A model generated the notes under the pieces. It was not told the origin of the DNA. It ran no database searches and saw only the letters and a list, made by a program, of their open reading frames with translations. 29,714 nt of DNA. It comes from JAVBNU01 sp031551265. Its GTDB lineage: Bacteria; Cyanobacteriota; Vampirovibrionia; Gastranaerophilales; Gastranaerophilaceae. The DNA lies in the NCBI GenBank assembly GCA_031551265.1, contig JAVBNU010000080.1, forward strand, positions 1 through 29,714, given 5' to 3'. This document shows, in pieces, positions 15,508-22,721 of the stretch. Made by a program: the position numbers and the translations under genes. Each line of letters starts with the position of its first letter. The first letter of the stretch is position 1.

Positions 15508-16008
15508 TTATACTCCCAATTTTTGTTTTGTGTAGTTGATCAAGCCACCTTGTTGGATTAGATTTTGGATTTCAGCAGGGAACGCTGTGCATTGATATTG
15601 TTTACCTTTAGTTTTGTTGATAACAACACCTGTATTCAAATCAATCTCTAACTCATCGCCTTTATCGCATTCGTCGGGCAATTGGGGATGCTCAAGAATT
15701 GGTAAGCCAATGTTAATTGCATTTCTAAAGAATATTCTCGCGAAAGTTTTCGCTATAACAACCGAAATACCTGACGCTTTAAGTGCGATTGGTGCATGCT
15801 CACGAGAGCTACCACAGCCGAAGTTCTCGCCTGCCACCATTATATCGCCTTCTTTCACTTCTGCAGCAAAGCTTTTATCGATATCTTCCATGCAATATTT
15901 AGCCAATTCTTTTGGGTCAGAAGTGTTCAAATACCTCGCCGGAATAATTACATCCGTATCCACATTATCCTTGTATACCCACGCTTTACCTGATATTTTA
16001 TTTTGCAT
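15508..16008 (-). CDS. leuD: 3-isopropylmalate dehydratase small subunit
   Basis: Small (swivel) subunit that, with LeuC, isomerises 2- to 3-isopropylmalate. The 166-residue protein is of the short type. Motifs are VYKDNVDTDVIIPARYLN near the N-terminus, GENFGCGSSREHAPIALK (the substrate-contacting loop) and FARIFFRNAINIGLP. It is the first gene of a leuD-leuB operon; leuC is not adjacent and lies elsewhere. AAAGGAG precedes the start. Homoaconitase small subunit looks similar, but leuB next to it favours leucine synthesis. Confidence 0.93.
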   Translation of the reverse strand: MQNKISGKAWVYKDNVDTDVIIPARYLNTSDPKELAKYCMEDIDKSFAAEVKEGDIMVAGENFGCGSSREHAPIALKASGISVVIAKTFARIFFRNAINIGLPILEHPQLPDECDKGDELEIDLNTGVVINKTKGKQYQCTAFPAEIQNLIQQGGLINYTKQKLGV

Positions 16009-16045
16009 CTCTTAATACTCCTTTACAAAACTTATTATTTCTTAT

Positions 16046-16051
16046 ATTATA
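16046..16051 (-). promoter_or_regulatory. Possible -10 element of the leuDB operon
   Basis: TATAAT on the minus strand lies 37 nt before the leuD start. The -35 region reads TTACTT at 17 bp spacing, a poor match. Confidence 0.4.
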
Positions 16052-16130
16052 AACTTATCATAGAAATTAAGTAATGGAAATAGACATCTTAATTTAAAGG
16101 TTACACTAAACACGAAAAAAGGAGATTGTA

Positions 16131-16325
16131 ATGGAAACAATAGGACAAACAGCCGGACAAATTTATCAATACCTTGATAAAAAAGGCGAATGCACATTAG
16201 CGAAAATGTCAAAAGACTTGGATTTAGACTCAAACTTTACTCAAATGGGTATTGGCTGGTTAGCAAGAGAAGGCAAAATCAGCATGGTTAAAAAAGGTAA
16301 CAGCACTAAACTTAGTTTAACTTAA
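16131..16325 (+). CDS. Small winged-helix protein
   Basis: A 64-residue protein resembling the winged-helix DUF2582 family. The pattern is IYQYLDKKGECTLAKMSKDL, then FTQMGIGWLAREGKISMV and a C-terminal beta wing KKGNSTKLSL. It probably binds nucleic acid, but its target is unknown. AAAGGAG lies seven bases before the ATG, and a strong terminator follows 24 nt after the stop, so it is a single-gene unit that is probably well expressed. Confidence 0.85.
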   Translation: METIGQTAGQIYQYLDKKGECTLAKMSKDLDLDSNFTQMGIGWLAREGKISMVKKGNSTKLSLT

Positions 16326-16349
16326 TTTTAGTACTGAACGAAAAATTTT

Positions 16350-16380
16350 AAAAAACCGGCTTACTGTAAGTCGGTTTTTT
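16350..16380 (+). terminator. Rho-independent terminator after the winged-helix gene
   Basis: AAAAAACCGGCTTA pairs with TAAGTCGGTTTTTT over 14 bp (one G-U) around loop CTG, ending in six T. Confidence 0.9.
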
Positions 16381-16432
16381 AGTGGGAAGAAAAATATTTG
16401 GTGGGTCAGGAAAAACATGAAAGAATTCATAC

Positions 16433-16475
16433 TGTACCCCTCACCCCAACCCCTCTCCCGCAATGGGGCGAGGGA
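16433..16475 (+). repeat. CCCTCACCCC-type hairpin repeat, copy 2
   Basis: TGTACCCCTCACCCCAACCC followed by CCTCTCCC - gcaat - GGGGCGAGGG. It differs from copy 1 by one extra C and a changed stem base, and lies about 50 nt before deoB. Confidence 0.75.
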
Positions 16476-16512
16476 CTCTCTAAAACAGCGACAGGCAAAA
16501 ACAAAATTTGTG

Positions 16513-16518
16513 CTATAC
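16513..16518 (+). promoter_or_regulatory. -10 element of deoB, possibly giving a leaderless mRNA
   Basis: TATACT ends exactly 7 nt before the deoB ATG, which would put transcription start at or next to the start codon. No ribosome binding site is seen. The -35 region is unclear. Confidence 0.4.
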
Positions 16519-16525
16519 TCAGAGT

Positions 16526-17692
16526 ATGAAACGAGCGATAGTAATAGTAATAGATTCACTTGGGTGCGGTGCAATGGAAGATGCGCACTTATACAATGAC
16601 AGCGCTGAATGCAACACCTTATGCAATATTGCAAAAGTTTGTGGCGGGATGTATCTGCCGAATTTGCAAAAGCTCGGCATCGGTAATATTGTCAATGTGC
16701 TCGGTACTCCTGAGATTGAAAACCCTGTCGGGCAGTGGGGAATAATGCTTGAGCAGTCTCAAGGCAAGGATACAACGACTGGTCATTGGGAAATGATGGG
16801 GCTGGTTTTAGATGAGCCGTTCAAGGTTTATCCAAAAGGGTTTCCTTATGAGTTGATAACAACATTCATCGAAGAGACACAATGTGGCGGCATTTTAGGT
16901 AATTACCCCGCGTCAGGAACTGCCATTATTGAAGAATTACATGACGAGCATGCCCGAACTAAATTTCCTATCGTCTACACAAGTGCAGATAGTGTGTTTC
17001 AGATTGCTGTTGATGTTGATATTGTGCCGCTTGAGACGCTTTATAGGTATTGTGAAATCGCGCGAAAGCTTTTGGTGGATAAATATAATGTTTCGCGTGT
17101 AATTGCAAGACCTTATCATTTGGTTGATGGTAAGCCGACGCGAATTTCTAAAGATCGTCGGGATTACTCTGTGAAACCGACTAAGCCGACTTTATTAAAC
17201 GAAATCATCGACAAAAATGGTTCTGTTGTTGGCATAGGAAAAATCGAAGATATTTTTGTGAAGGAGGGTATTTCGCATGCTGTGCATATCGGCTCTAACC
17301 GCGAAGGGTTGGACTTGACATTAAGTGCAATAAAAAATGAGCTTGATTTGGACAAAATCAGGATTGCGCCTTCAGGTAACGATATGCAGATGATTTTTAC
17401 GAACTTAGTTGATACTGATATGCTATACGGCCATCGTAACGATGCAAAAGGCTATAAGAATGCGCTTTTAGAGATAGATAGTTATATTGAAAAAATTGTG
17501 AATGCGTTAAGCGACGATGATTTGTTGATTATCACGGCTGATCATGGTTGTGACCCAACAGTGGAAGGAACGGATCACACGCGTGAGCAGGTGCCAGTGC
17601 TGGTTTATAATAAGGGAATTGAACCAAAAAACTTGGGTGTTTTAACATCGTTTAGTTATGTTGCTGATGTTTGTCGTGAGTGGTTGTTTTAA
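16526..17692 (+). CDS. deoB: Phosphopentomutase
   Basis: Interconverts (deoxy)ribose 1- and 5-phosphates in nucleoside salvage, cytosolic, Mn-dependent. The 388-residue length and alkaline phosphatase-superfamily motifs fit: VIDSLGCGAMEDA at the N-terminus (metal Asp), GKDTTTGHWEMMG with the phosphate-accepting threonine, IGKIEDIF, ITADHGCDPTVEGTDHTREQVPVLVY near the C-terminus with Asp/His metal ligands. The frame opens at a TTG at 16508, but ATG 16526 gives the normal MKRAIVIVID start. It stands alone, and a REP hairpin follows 14 nt after the stop. Confidence 0.94.
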   Translation: MKRAIVIVIDSLGCGAMEDAHLYNDSAECNTLCNIAKVCGGMYLPNLQKLGIGNIVNVLGTPEIENPVGQWGIMLEQSQGKDTTTGHWEMMGLVLDEPFKVYPKGFPYELITTFIEETQCGGILGNYPASGTAIIEELHDEHARTKFPIVYTSADSVFQIAVDVDIVPLETLYRYCEIARKLLVDKYNVSRVIARPYHLVDGKPTRISKDRRDYSVKPTKPTLLNEIIDKNGSVVGIGKIEDIFVKEGISHAVHIGSNREGLDLTLSAIKNELDLDKIRIAPSGNDMQMIFTNLVDTDMLYGHRNDAKGYKNALLEIDSYIEKIVNALSDDDLLIITADHGCDPTVEGTDHTREQVPVLVYNKGIEPKNLGVLTSFSYVADVCREWLF

Positions 17693-17706
17693 AAAATTAA
17701 AATTTC

Positions 17707-17727
17707 GGTGCGTGAGACGCACCCTAC
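17707..17727 (-). repeat. GTAG-type REP hairpin (GGTGCGT stem)
   Basis: GGTGCGT, loop GAG, ACGCACC, then CTAC: the same 21 bases as 13370-13390. Confidence 0.8.
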
Positions 17728-17732
17728 AAAGC

Positions 17733-17927
17733 TTACAATTCTATATTAATAAATTCTGCCGACATTTTATCAATGTTGCTGTGCAGAAATTTAACTATTT
17801 CATTTATATTTCTGATTTCTTCTGTTTTTTCATCACTATATTCACAATAACGCTGAAGCATACAGCTCAACGCGTAAATTTCATATGACAAAATTTTTAA
17901 TTCTTTAATTTTTTCTTTTGTCATCAT
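17733..17927 (-). CDS. Small helical protein, unknown function
   Basis: A 64-residue charged protein of two or three amphipathic helices (YEIYALSCMLQRYC, then IRNINEIVKFLHSNIDKM), no membrane segment. Two tandem ATG codons at 17927 and 17924 follow GGGAGT; the second has better spacing. It may be related to the 68-residue protein at 4637-4843. No family is recognised. It is convergent with deoB and is separated from it by a REP hairpin. Confidence 0.6.
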   Translation of the reverse strand: MMTKEKIKELKILSYEIYALSCMLQRYCEYSDEKTEEIRNINEIVKFLHSNIDKMSAEFINIEL

Positions 17928-18012
17928 TTACTCCCAATCTATACCTAACATTTTCTAATATTACTTTTTTTACATTAAATTAACAAAATCTTTAATTTTG
18001 TATACTAAAATG

Positions 18013-18041
18013 TTGACAGTATGTATGTAAATATATATAAG
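18013..18041 (+). promoter_or_regulatory. Near-consensus promoter facing the 3' end of the acyltransferase gene
   Basis: TTGACA (18013-18018), 17 bp, TATAAG (18036-18041). It reads rightwards into the end of the gene at 18070-19824, which lies on the other strand, so it would make an antisense RNA. The only downstream open frame is short (ATG at 18056) and lies antisense. Confidence 0.45.
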
Positions 18042-18069
18042 TATTAAGTATAAAAATGAGGAAGGATTT

Positions 18070-19824
18070 TTATTTTTCCATAGAGTCTTTTATTTCGATG
18101 ACACGGCTTCTCAGGTCGTCCAGCGCTGTGTTATTATCGACATTGTCATAATACAATGGTGCGCCGAATTTTACGCGAAGAGTGATGAACATTTTTGGAA
18201 ATTTTTGACCTTTTCTCCAAGCTTTAAATCCGCCTGAAATCGCAAATGGCACAATCGGAGCATTAGTCGCTTTTTGCAAATATAAAACACCTTTTCTGAA
18301 TTTTTGCATATTTCCATCAAGTGTCATGTGCCCCTCAGGGAAAATCAGGACTGCGTCGCCTTTTTTGAGTTTTTCAACTGTTGGCAAAAGTCCTTCTTCA
18401 CCATTTGAAGAGGTCAGGGGGACGATATTACATTTGTGAATAAATAATTTTAGGATAGGCATACCAAAAACCCGGGGGCCGGTAACGAACCAGAAAGGGC
18501 GGGTAATCGCATTAATTAAAATGAGCGCATCCCACCAGCCTGTGTGGTTGCCGGCGTAAATTATGCCGCCACGCTGTGGGACAAGTTCTGAGCCTTCTGC
18601 TTTAATACGGTATTGGAACAAGAAAAACCATATAAGTGAGTATCTGTATGCCATGTAGCCAATCATTTCGTCACGCAAAAAGACTGAAAATATGACAACT
18701 GCGCTAACCAGCGCGATTATTTTATACACCATAAACGTGCCCATATATTTTGATAAAAACACTGCTGAATATGGTACTAGCGTGAACATAAGCGTTGAAA
18801 TGGCTATGCGTAGTCCGAATGTTTTGCCGCGTATATTGTCGGGAACGGTTTTTTGTATAAAGGTATCGAGTCCAACAGAAACACAGACGCTAAACGCGCC
18901 GATTATAGTGAGAAAAACCCAGGCTGTATTCATTGTGTTTACGCACAAGCTAATGAGCAATTGAAAAAACAAGTGCGCGTATGCTCCGCCCAGCAGGATT
19001 TTAGCCTTAAATGTTTTGCATGTCATTATTAGCAGGCCAAGAATCATACCAACGGTTAGTATCAATTTAAACCAGCTGAAGTCTGAAGTGTTTGCGCCCC
19101 AATAATCAAACATAACTGCATAAGCGAGATACAAAACGGGGATTGTTACGATTGAGACCCAAAATGACATTACAACAGTTTCACCTGCAGTTCTGTGTTT
19201 TTTCAGGTAGTCAAGGCATTTTCGAAAACCGTATATGAGGTCGTCATTGCGAGTTTGCACATCTCGTTTGTACTTGAGTAATAATGCTGAAACTGCGGCA
19301 ACAGCGTATAATACGATGCAAATATATACAATCATGCCGGCATGGTGAGTTCCTGATAATTTATTAAATATAATTCCACCCGGTATAATAGCCGCCATAA
19401 TCGAAAGCATCGTGAACGCGTTCGCTTTTTGGAGTTGGTTCGTGTTGATTAAATTGGGCAAAATGCTGTTATATACAGGCAGCACGCATGCTGTGGCAGC
19501 ACCTGTTAAGAAAACGAATAAATATATCACCGCAGGAGTTTTGGACATTCCCAAGAACATAAAAGCTGCAGCAAGGAGCATTTTAGCAATGCTTACAACA
19601 AAAAGAATAGATTTTTTAGAAATCATATCAGCCAAAATACCCGCAACCGGTGCGACAAAAATCATCGGAATCATAAAAGATAAAAGCAGATAATTTATAT
19701 TCAGGTATGGCAGAAAGCCAGCCACTATTGCGCTCAAAAAGGCAACATCTGCCAGGCAGGTTGTTAGGCTGCTCAAATAAAAAAACCTATATGATTTATT
19801 TGTTATTAGATTTATTAACTTCAT
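18070..19824 (-). CDS. MFS transporter fused to a PlsC-type acyltransferase
   Basis: Two-part inner-membrane protein of 584 residues. Residues about 1-385 form an MFS transporter of the lysophospholipid (LplT) kind, with about ten to twelve hydrophobic helices and a GILADMISKKSIL loop after the second or third. Residues about 400-584 are a lysophosphatidate/glycerolipid acyltransferase domain with the catalytic NHTGWWD motif (His about 427) and the substrate-binding FPEGHMTLDG (about 496). In LplT/Aas systems the transporter brings lysophospholipid in and the acyltransferase re-acylates it; the acyl-ACP ligase domain of Aas is missing here. The start is supported only by a weak GTGAG. The function in membrane lipid repair is inference from the domains. 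Confidence 0.9.
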   Translation of the reverse strand: MKLINLITNKSYRFFYLSSLTTCLADVAFLSAIVAGFLPYLNINYLLLSFMIPMIFVAPVAGILADMISKKSILFVVSIAKMLLAAAFMFLGMSKTPAVIYLFVFLTGAATACVLPVYNSILPNLINTNQLQKANAFTMLSIMAAIIPGGIIFNKLSGTHHAGMIVYICIVLYAVAAVSALLLKYKRDVQTRNDDLIYGFRKCLDYLKKHRTAGETVVMSFWVSIVTIPVLYLAYAVMFDYWGANTSDFSWFKLILTVGMILGLLIMTCKTFKAKILLGGAYAHLFFQLLISLCVNTMNTAWVFLTIIGAFSVCVSVGLDTFIQKTVPDNIRGKTFGLRIAISTLMFTLVPYSAVFLSKYMGTFMVYKIIALVSAVVIFSVFLRDEMIGYMAYRYSLIWFFLFQYRIKAEGSELVPQRGGIIYAGNHTGWWDALILINAITRPFWFVTGPRVFGMPILKLFIHKCNIVPLTSSNGEEGLLPTVEKLKKGDAVLIFPEGHMTLDGNMQKFRKGVLYLQKATNAPIVPFAISGGFKAWRKGQKFPKMFITLRVKFGAPLYYDNVDNNTALDDLRSRVIEIKDSMEK

Positions 19825-19851
19825 TTATCTCACGTCGTGCACAAAACTCAC

Positions 19852-19879
19852 TTGAATTTTAACCAAAATCGTTTATAAT
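19852..19879 (+). promoter_or_regulatory. Promoter upstream of the structured RNA candidate
   Basis: TTGAAT (19852-19857), 16 bp, TATAAT (19874-19879). Transcription would start near 19886, just before the GGGC stem. Confidence 0.55.
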
Positions 19880-19885
19880 AAATAT

Positions 19886-19989
19886 ATCGGGCAGGAATGC
19901 TGTTACATTCCTTTTAAAAGCCCTTTGGTGATTATTTAAGAGTTAATAATATCAGTAAGATGATTATTAACTCTTTTTCAGATATCACC
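19886..19989 (+). ncRNA. Candidate structured non-coding RNA
   Basis: The first fold is GGGC (19889-19892) with GCCC near 19919-19922, enclosing AGGAATG - ctgtta - CATTCCT. A second is a perfect 13-bp stem, AAGAGTTAATAAT (19938-19950) with ATTATTAACTCTT (19963-19975), running into TTT like a terminator. GGTGAT (19927-19932) can also pair with ATCACC (19984-19989) around it. There is no open frame. It matches neither 6S, SRP RNA nor tmRNA as far as I can tell. The stems are symmetric, so a minus-strand leader of the gene at 18070-19824 is an alternative. Confidence 0.5.
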
Positions 19990-20251
19990 ATATTTCTCAC
20001 CCACTTTCCAATTCATTCTGCAGTAATGAAGTTGTTTGGCGGGAACGAGTTTTTTAGGGCAAGCCCATTTAATATTATTTTCAAGGTTCCTTACTACTAT
20101 AATAGCTAAAATTTTTGGTTTCATGGGTAAAATATTAAGCAATATTAAAAAAGTTTTTCATTATTAGGCAATTTTTTTACGTTCGATGTTTTTATATAAG
20201 TAGGTTAGATTTATTTTTGTTATGTAAAAAGGTTAGGAAAAAGTAAATAAA
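19990..20251. other. AT-rich gap before the lipase-like gene, no gene seen
   Basis: No convincing open frame, repeat or tRNA was found. A TTTTTTTACG stretch near 20166 loosely recalls the element upstream of the genes at 13750 and 28316, but the match is too short to call. The promoter of the next gene presumably lies here. Confidence 0.4.
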
Positions 20252-21124
20252 ATGGTTAGTGGAAACAGTAGTCTCACGTATAACCCGTTTGCGGGTGATT
20301 TGAGTACAATTAATAAAAATAAAAATATTTATCACAATAAAAAAGGTAGAGGTGCAGCTTTGGCAAAACTATTTTCCAAGACAAATCTTATGGGGAGAAA
20401 TTCTTCACGGATAATGTTGGACGATGATGGAAGTGCGTTAATCGCGCTTGAAGCAGAAATAAAATTGCACAAAGTGTTAAAAGACTTGTGCATAGAAAGT
20501 GATAAACACAGACCTGAGCCGCAGTTGAATAAAAATACTAAAGATTGGGTTCATTTGAAAAAATTTGATAAAGATAATGAAGAGAATAATTTTAGTGCAA
20601 GAATTTATCGAAACAGGAATGAAATCGCAATAATCTATCGGGTCAATAAAAATTACGATGACATTGAAGAAATAAGTAATGACATAATTCGTGGAAAGGA
20701 ACCGCCTCAGTCAGAGGACGCTGAAATGGTTTACAAAACAGTCTCAGAGGCTTTCCCGCGCAATAAAATAATTTTGTCAGGCCACTCAATCGGAGGCACG
20801 CTCGCACAAGACACTGCATATAAACATAAAGAGGCTAGAGGCGTAACATTCAACGCTTTGGGCATTGCAAGTCTGTATCAAAACCTTGAAGAGCCGGAAT
20901 ATGTTGAAAATATCGTCAATTATGTCACCTCAAAAGAATCAAAATTACTGCGAGTACGGCACATAGGAGAATTACGGATGATTTATTTCAATGAATACAC
21001 CGAATTTTTACAAGCAGACTTCGGCGGGCTGGTAATCAGCAAACCGGTTGATAAAGACCGACATGTACTGAATGATTTTGACCGGCTTGAGTTTTTCAAA
21101 GTGACATTTGCAGGCGCCGCCTGA
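20252..21124 (+). CDS. Lipase-like alpha/beta hydrolase (class 3/DUF2974-like)
   Basis: A 290-residue protein with a nucleophile elbow IILSGHSIGGTLAQ (S179), preceded by the usual helix (AEMVYKTVSEAFPRNK) and followed by a helix and VTFNALGI strand, as in class 3 lipases and DUF2974 proteins. H271 in DRHVLNDFDRLEFF fits the catalytic histidine position; the acid is not obvious (YVTSKESKLLRV lacks the expected Asp). There is no signal peptide; residues 1-35 are Asn/Ser/Lys-rich and likely disordered (NSSLTYNPFAGDL), which would also suit a secreted effector. Substrate unknown. The gene stands alone and ends at a bidirectional terminator. Confidence 0.75.
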   Translation: MVSGNSSLTYNPFAGDLSTINKNKNIYHNKKGRGAALAKLFSKTNLMGRNSSRIMLDDDGSALIALEAEIKLHKVLKDLCIESDKHRPEPQLNKNTKDWVHLKKFDKDNEENNFSARIYRNRNEIAIIYRVNKNYDDIEEISNDIIRGKEPPQSEDAEMVYKTVSEAFPRNKIILSGHSIGGTLAQDTAYKHKEARGVTFNALGIASLYQNLEEPEYVENIVNYVTSKESKLLRVRHIGELRMIYFNEYTEFLQADFGGLVISKPVDKDRHVLNDFDRLEFFKVTFAGAA

Positions 21125-21158
21125 TATTTGATGTCATGTTGAAACGCCAATAGCTGAC

Positions 21159-21179
21159 GGTGCGTGGGACGCACCCTAC
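21159..21179 (-). repeat. GTAG-type REP hairpin (GGTGCGT stem)
   Basis: GGTGCGT, loop GGG, ACGCACC, then CTAC. It is followed directly by a degenerate TCATTGCGAGG-type copy on the minus strand (21184-21222). Confidence 0.8.
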
Positions 21180-21183
21180 ATTA

Positions 21184-21222
21184 CCGGATTGCCACGGGCT
21201 AACGCCATCGCAATAGCAAAGA
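21184..21222 (-). repeat. Degenerate TCATTGCGAGG...GGCAATCC repeat, copy 3
   Basis: On the minus strand ATTGCGATGGCGTTAGCCC then GTGGCAATCCGG, matching 13400-13439 at both ends with a changed middle. Confidence 0.5.
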
Positions 21223-21243
21223 TTTTTACTATCCTAATAACCT

Positions 21244-21274
21244 AAAAAAGCCTTCCGTTTTGGAAGGCTTTTTT
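21244..21274. terminator. Bidirectional terminator between lipase-like gene and speD
   Basis: AAAAAAGCCTTCC (21244-21256), loop GTTTT, GGAAGGCTTTTTT (21262-21274): a perfect 13-bp stem with A and T runs that works for both convergent genes. Confidence 0.9.
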
Positions 21275-21282
21275 AATATAAT

Positions 21283-21305
21283 GTTGGGGTGAAACCCTAA
21301 CCTAC
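21283..21305 (-). repeat. GTAG-type REP hairpin, variant stem
   Basis: GTTGGGG / CCCTAAC (one G-T) with a short loop, then CTAC at 21302-21305. The stem differs from other copies but the layout is the same. Confidence 0.55.
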
Positions 21306-21322
21306 ATAAAATATAATTTAAA

Positions 21323-21772
21323 TTAATATTGTGAGGACATTGCGAATGGCATTTGTGATACTCTGAGAGTTTCTTCATCGACTTTGCCGCGATTAAGCTG
21401 GGTATATGATGCGTTAGTTGAATTGAATTTTTTCTTCAAAAATTCATAGGCAACTTTAGGGTCGCATTTTTCGCCGCATGTAAATAAATCAACGGCAGCA
21501 TAGCCAAGTTCAGGCCATGTATGGATTGCTAAGTGACTTTCAGCGATAATGACCACGCCCGAAACGCCGTGTGGTGAAAACATGTGAAAACATTTTTGTA
21601 CAATGGTAGCGCCACATTCCAAAGCAGCGTCTATCATTAAACTTTCTACTTTTGCCGAATTATTCAGGATATTCGGATCACATTCAAAAAATTCAGCTAA
21701 AACATGTCTGCCTAAATACTGTGGTTTGTTAGTATTGGTAACTGTTTCCTGCATAGTTTGTGTGTTAGTCAA
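21323..21772 (-). CDS. speD: S-adenosylmethionine decarboxylase proenzyme (SpeD)
   Basis: Pyruvoyl enzyme that makes decarboxylated SAM, the aminopropyl donor for spermidine. The 149-residue length is near that of the class 1B family. Self-cleavage is expected between E78 and S79 in IIAESHLAIHTWPELGYAAVD, leaving a pyruvoyl group; H84 and C99 (LFTCG) are the usual processing and proton-donor residues. The start is TTG at 21772: AAGGAGA lies eight bases upstream, while the first ATG (21754) is 26 bases from it. speE is not adjacent. The gene is divergent from the response regulator. Confidence 0.93.
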   Translation of the reverse strand: MTNTQTMQETVTNTNKPQYLGRHVLAEFFECDPNILNNSAKVESLMIDAALECGATIVQKCFHMFSPHGVSGVVIIAESHLAIHTWPELGYAAVDLFTCGEKCDPKVAYEFLKKKFNSTNASYTQLNRGKVDEETLRVSQMPFAMSSQY

Positions 21773-21965
21773 TTTGTTTATCTCCTTATCAAATGTGGTA
21801 CTTTTTCATCACCTTGTAATGACATATTACAATAAAAAATTAAAATAACTAAAAAATTGCTAGCAAATTTAAAAAAAATTTCAAATTCTTATAAATTTTT
21901 ATGTTGTTTATGTGGTAAAATCAATGTATAACCTATGATTTTGGCTTATAATTATTTTAACAATA

Positions 21966-21984
21966 ATGTTACGAAATATAACAT
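21966..21984. promoter_or_regulatory. Inverted repeat before the response regulator gene
   Basis: ATGTTA - cgaaata - TAACAT, perfect 6-bp arms, ends 22 nt before the start. A TATAAT at 21947-21952 lies upstream, so the palindrome is near the transcription start and could be an operator. RpaB-type regulators bind GTTACA-like repeats, which it loosely recalls. Confidence 0.35.
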
Positions 21985-22006
21985 ACAAACAGAGTAGTAA
22001 GGGTAG

Positions 22007-22711
22007 ATGAACAGAATACTTGTAATAGACGATGATATTAGTATAAATGAGCTTATAAAAGTTAATTTGGAGTTGAATGGCTATCAGGTTAGTACTGCAT
22101 TTGACGGAATAAGGGGTTATGCGCTTGCACAGCAGGAGTTGCCTGCGTTAATCATACTCGATGTTATGATGCCTGAGGTGGATGGTTATACTGTTGCGAA
22201 GCGGATTCGTGAGAATCCTGAGACTAAGAACACGCCTATACTTATGTTGACAGCGATGGGAATGTTGCAGGATAAGGCAAAAGGTTTTGATATCGGGGTA
22301 GATGATTATTTGGTCAAGCCGTTTGAGATGGACGAGCTGTTGATGAGAGTGCGTGCTTTATTGAAGAGGGTCAACTTAATTCCTGAATCAGTTGCGGTAA
22401 AAGAACTTTTGACTGTTGGTGATATTACTTTATTGCCTGAGAGTTACTCGGTAAAAATAGGTGACAAGGTCGCAAAAGTGACTCCTATTGAGTTTGATAT
22501 ATTGAATTTGTTGGTGCAAAATCATGGTCAAATGGTTTCATCCGCCAAGATACTAAAGGACATCTGGGGGTATTCACCGGACGATGATGTTGATACAATA
22601 CGTGTACATATACGACATATACGCACAAAATTGAACAAAATTTCTAATGGGAAAAAATACATCGAAACAATTTACGGCGGGGGTTACATTTTGAAACCTG
22701 AGGGGACATAA
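22007..22711 (+). CDS. OmpR-family response regulator, RpaB-like
   Basis: DNA-binding response regulator of 234 residues. The receiver domain (1-120) has the acidic pocket D8-D9-D10, phospho-acceptor D52 in LIILDVMMPEVDGY, T82 and K104 (YLVKPFEM). The winged-helix output domain (about 135-231) has TPIEFDILNLLVQNHGQMVS, DIWGYSPDDDVDTIRVHIRHIRTKL and IETIYGGGYIL. In overall character it resembles cyanobacterial RpaB/RpaA. No histidine kinase is adjacent, so it is an orphan here. It precedes the protease gene by 10 nt, forming an operon. Confidence 0.93.
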   Translation: MNRILVIDDDISINELIKVNLELNGYQVSTAFDGIRGYALAQQELPALIILDVMMPEVDGYTVAKRIRENPETKNTPILMLTAMGMLQDKAKGFDIGVDDYLVKPFEMDELLMRVRALLKRVNLIPESVAVKELLTVGDITLLPESYSVKIGDKVAKVTPIEFDILNLLVQNHGQMVSSAKILKDIWGYSPDDDVDTIRVHIRHIRTKLNKISNGKKYIETIYGGGYILKPEGT

Positions 22712-22721
22712 AAACTTAAAT

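Noticed and set aside
19886..19989. 6S RNA, SRP RNA or tmRNA
   Set aside because: The length, the missing GGAAGCAGCC-like SRP loop and the lack of a large central bubble or tag-coding part do not fit these classes.
21773..22006. SAM riboswitch before speD
   Set aside because: The region is AT-rich with no GC-rich stems or K-turn-like pattern; only a ribosome binding site is clear.
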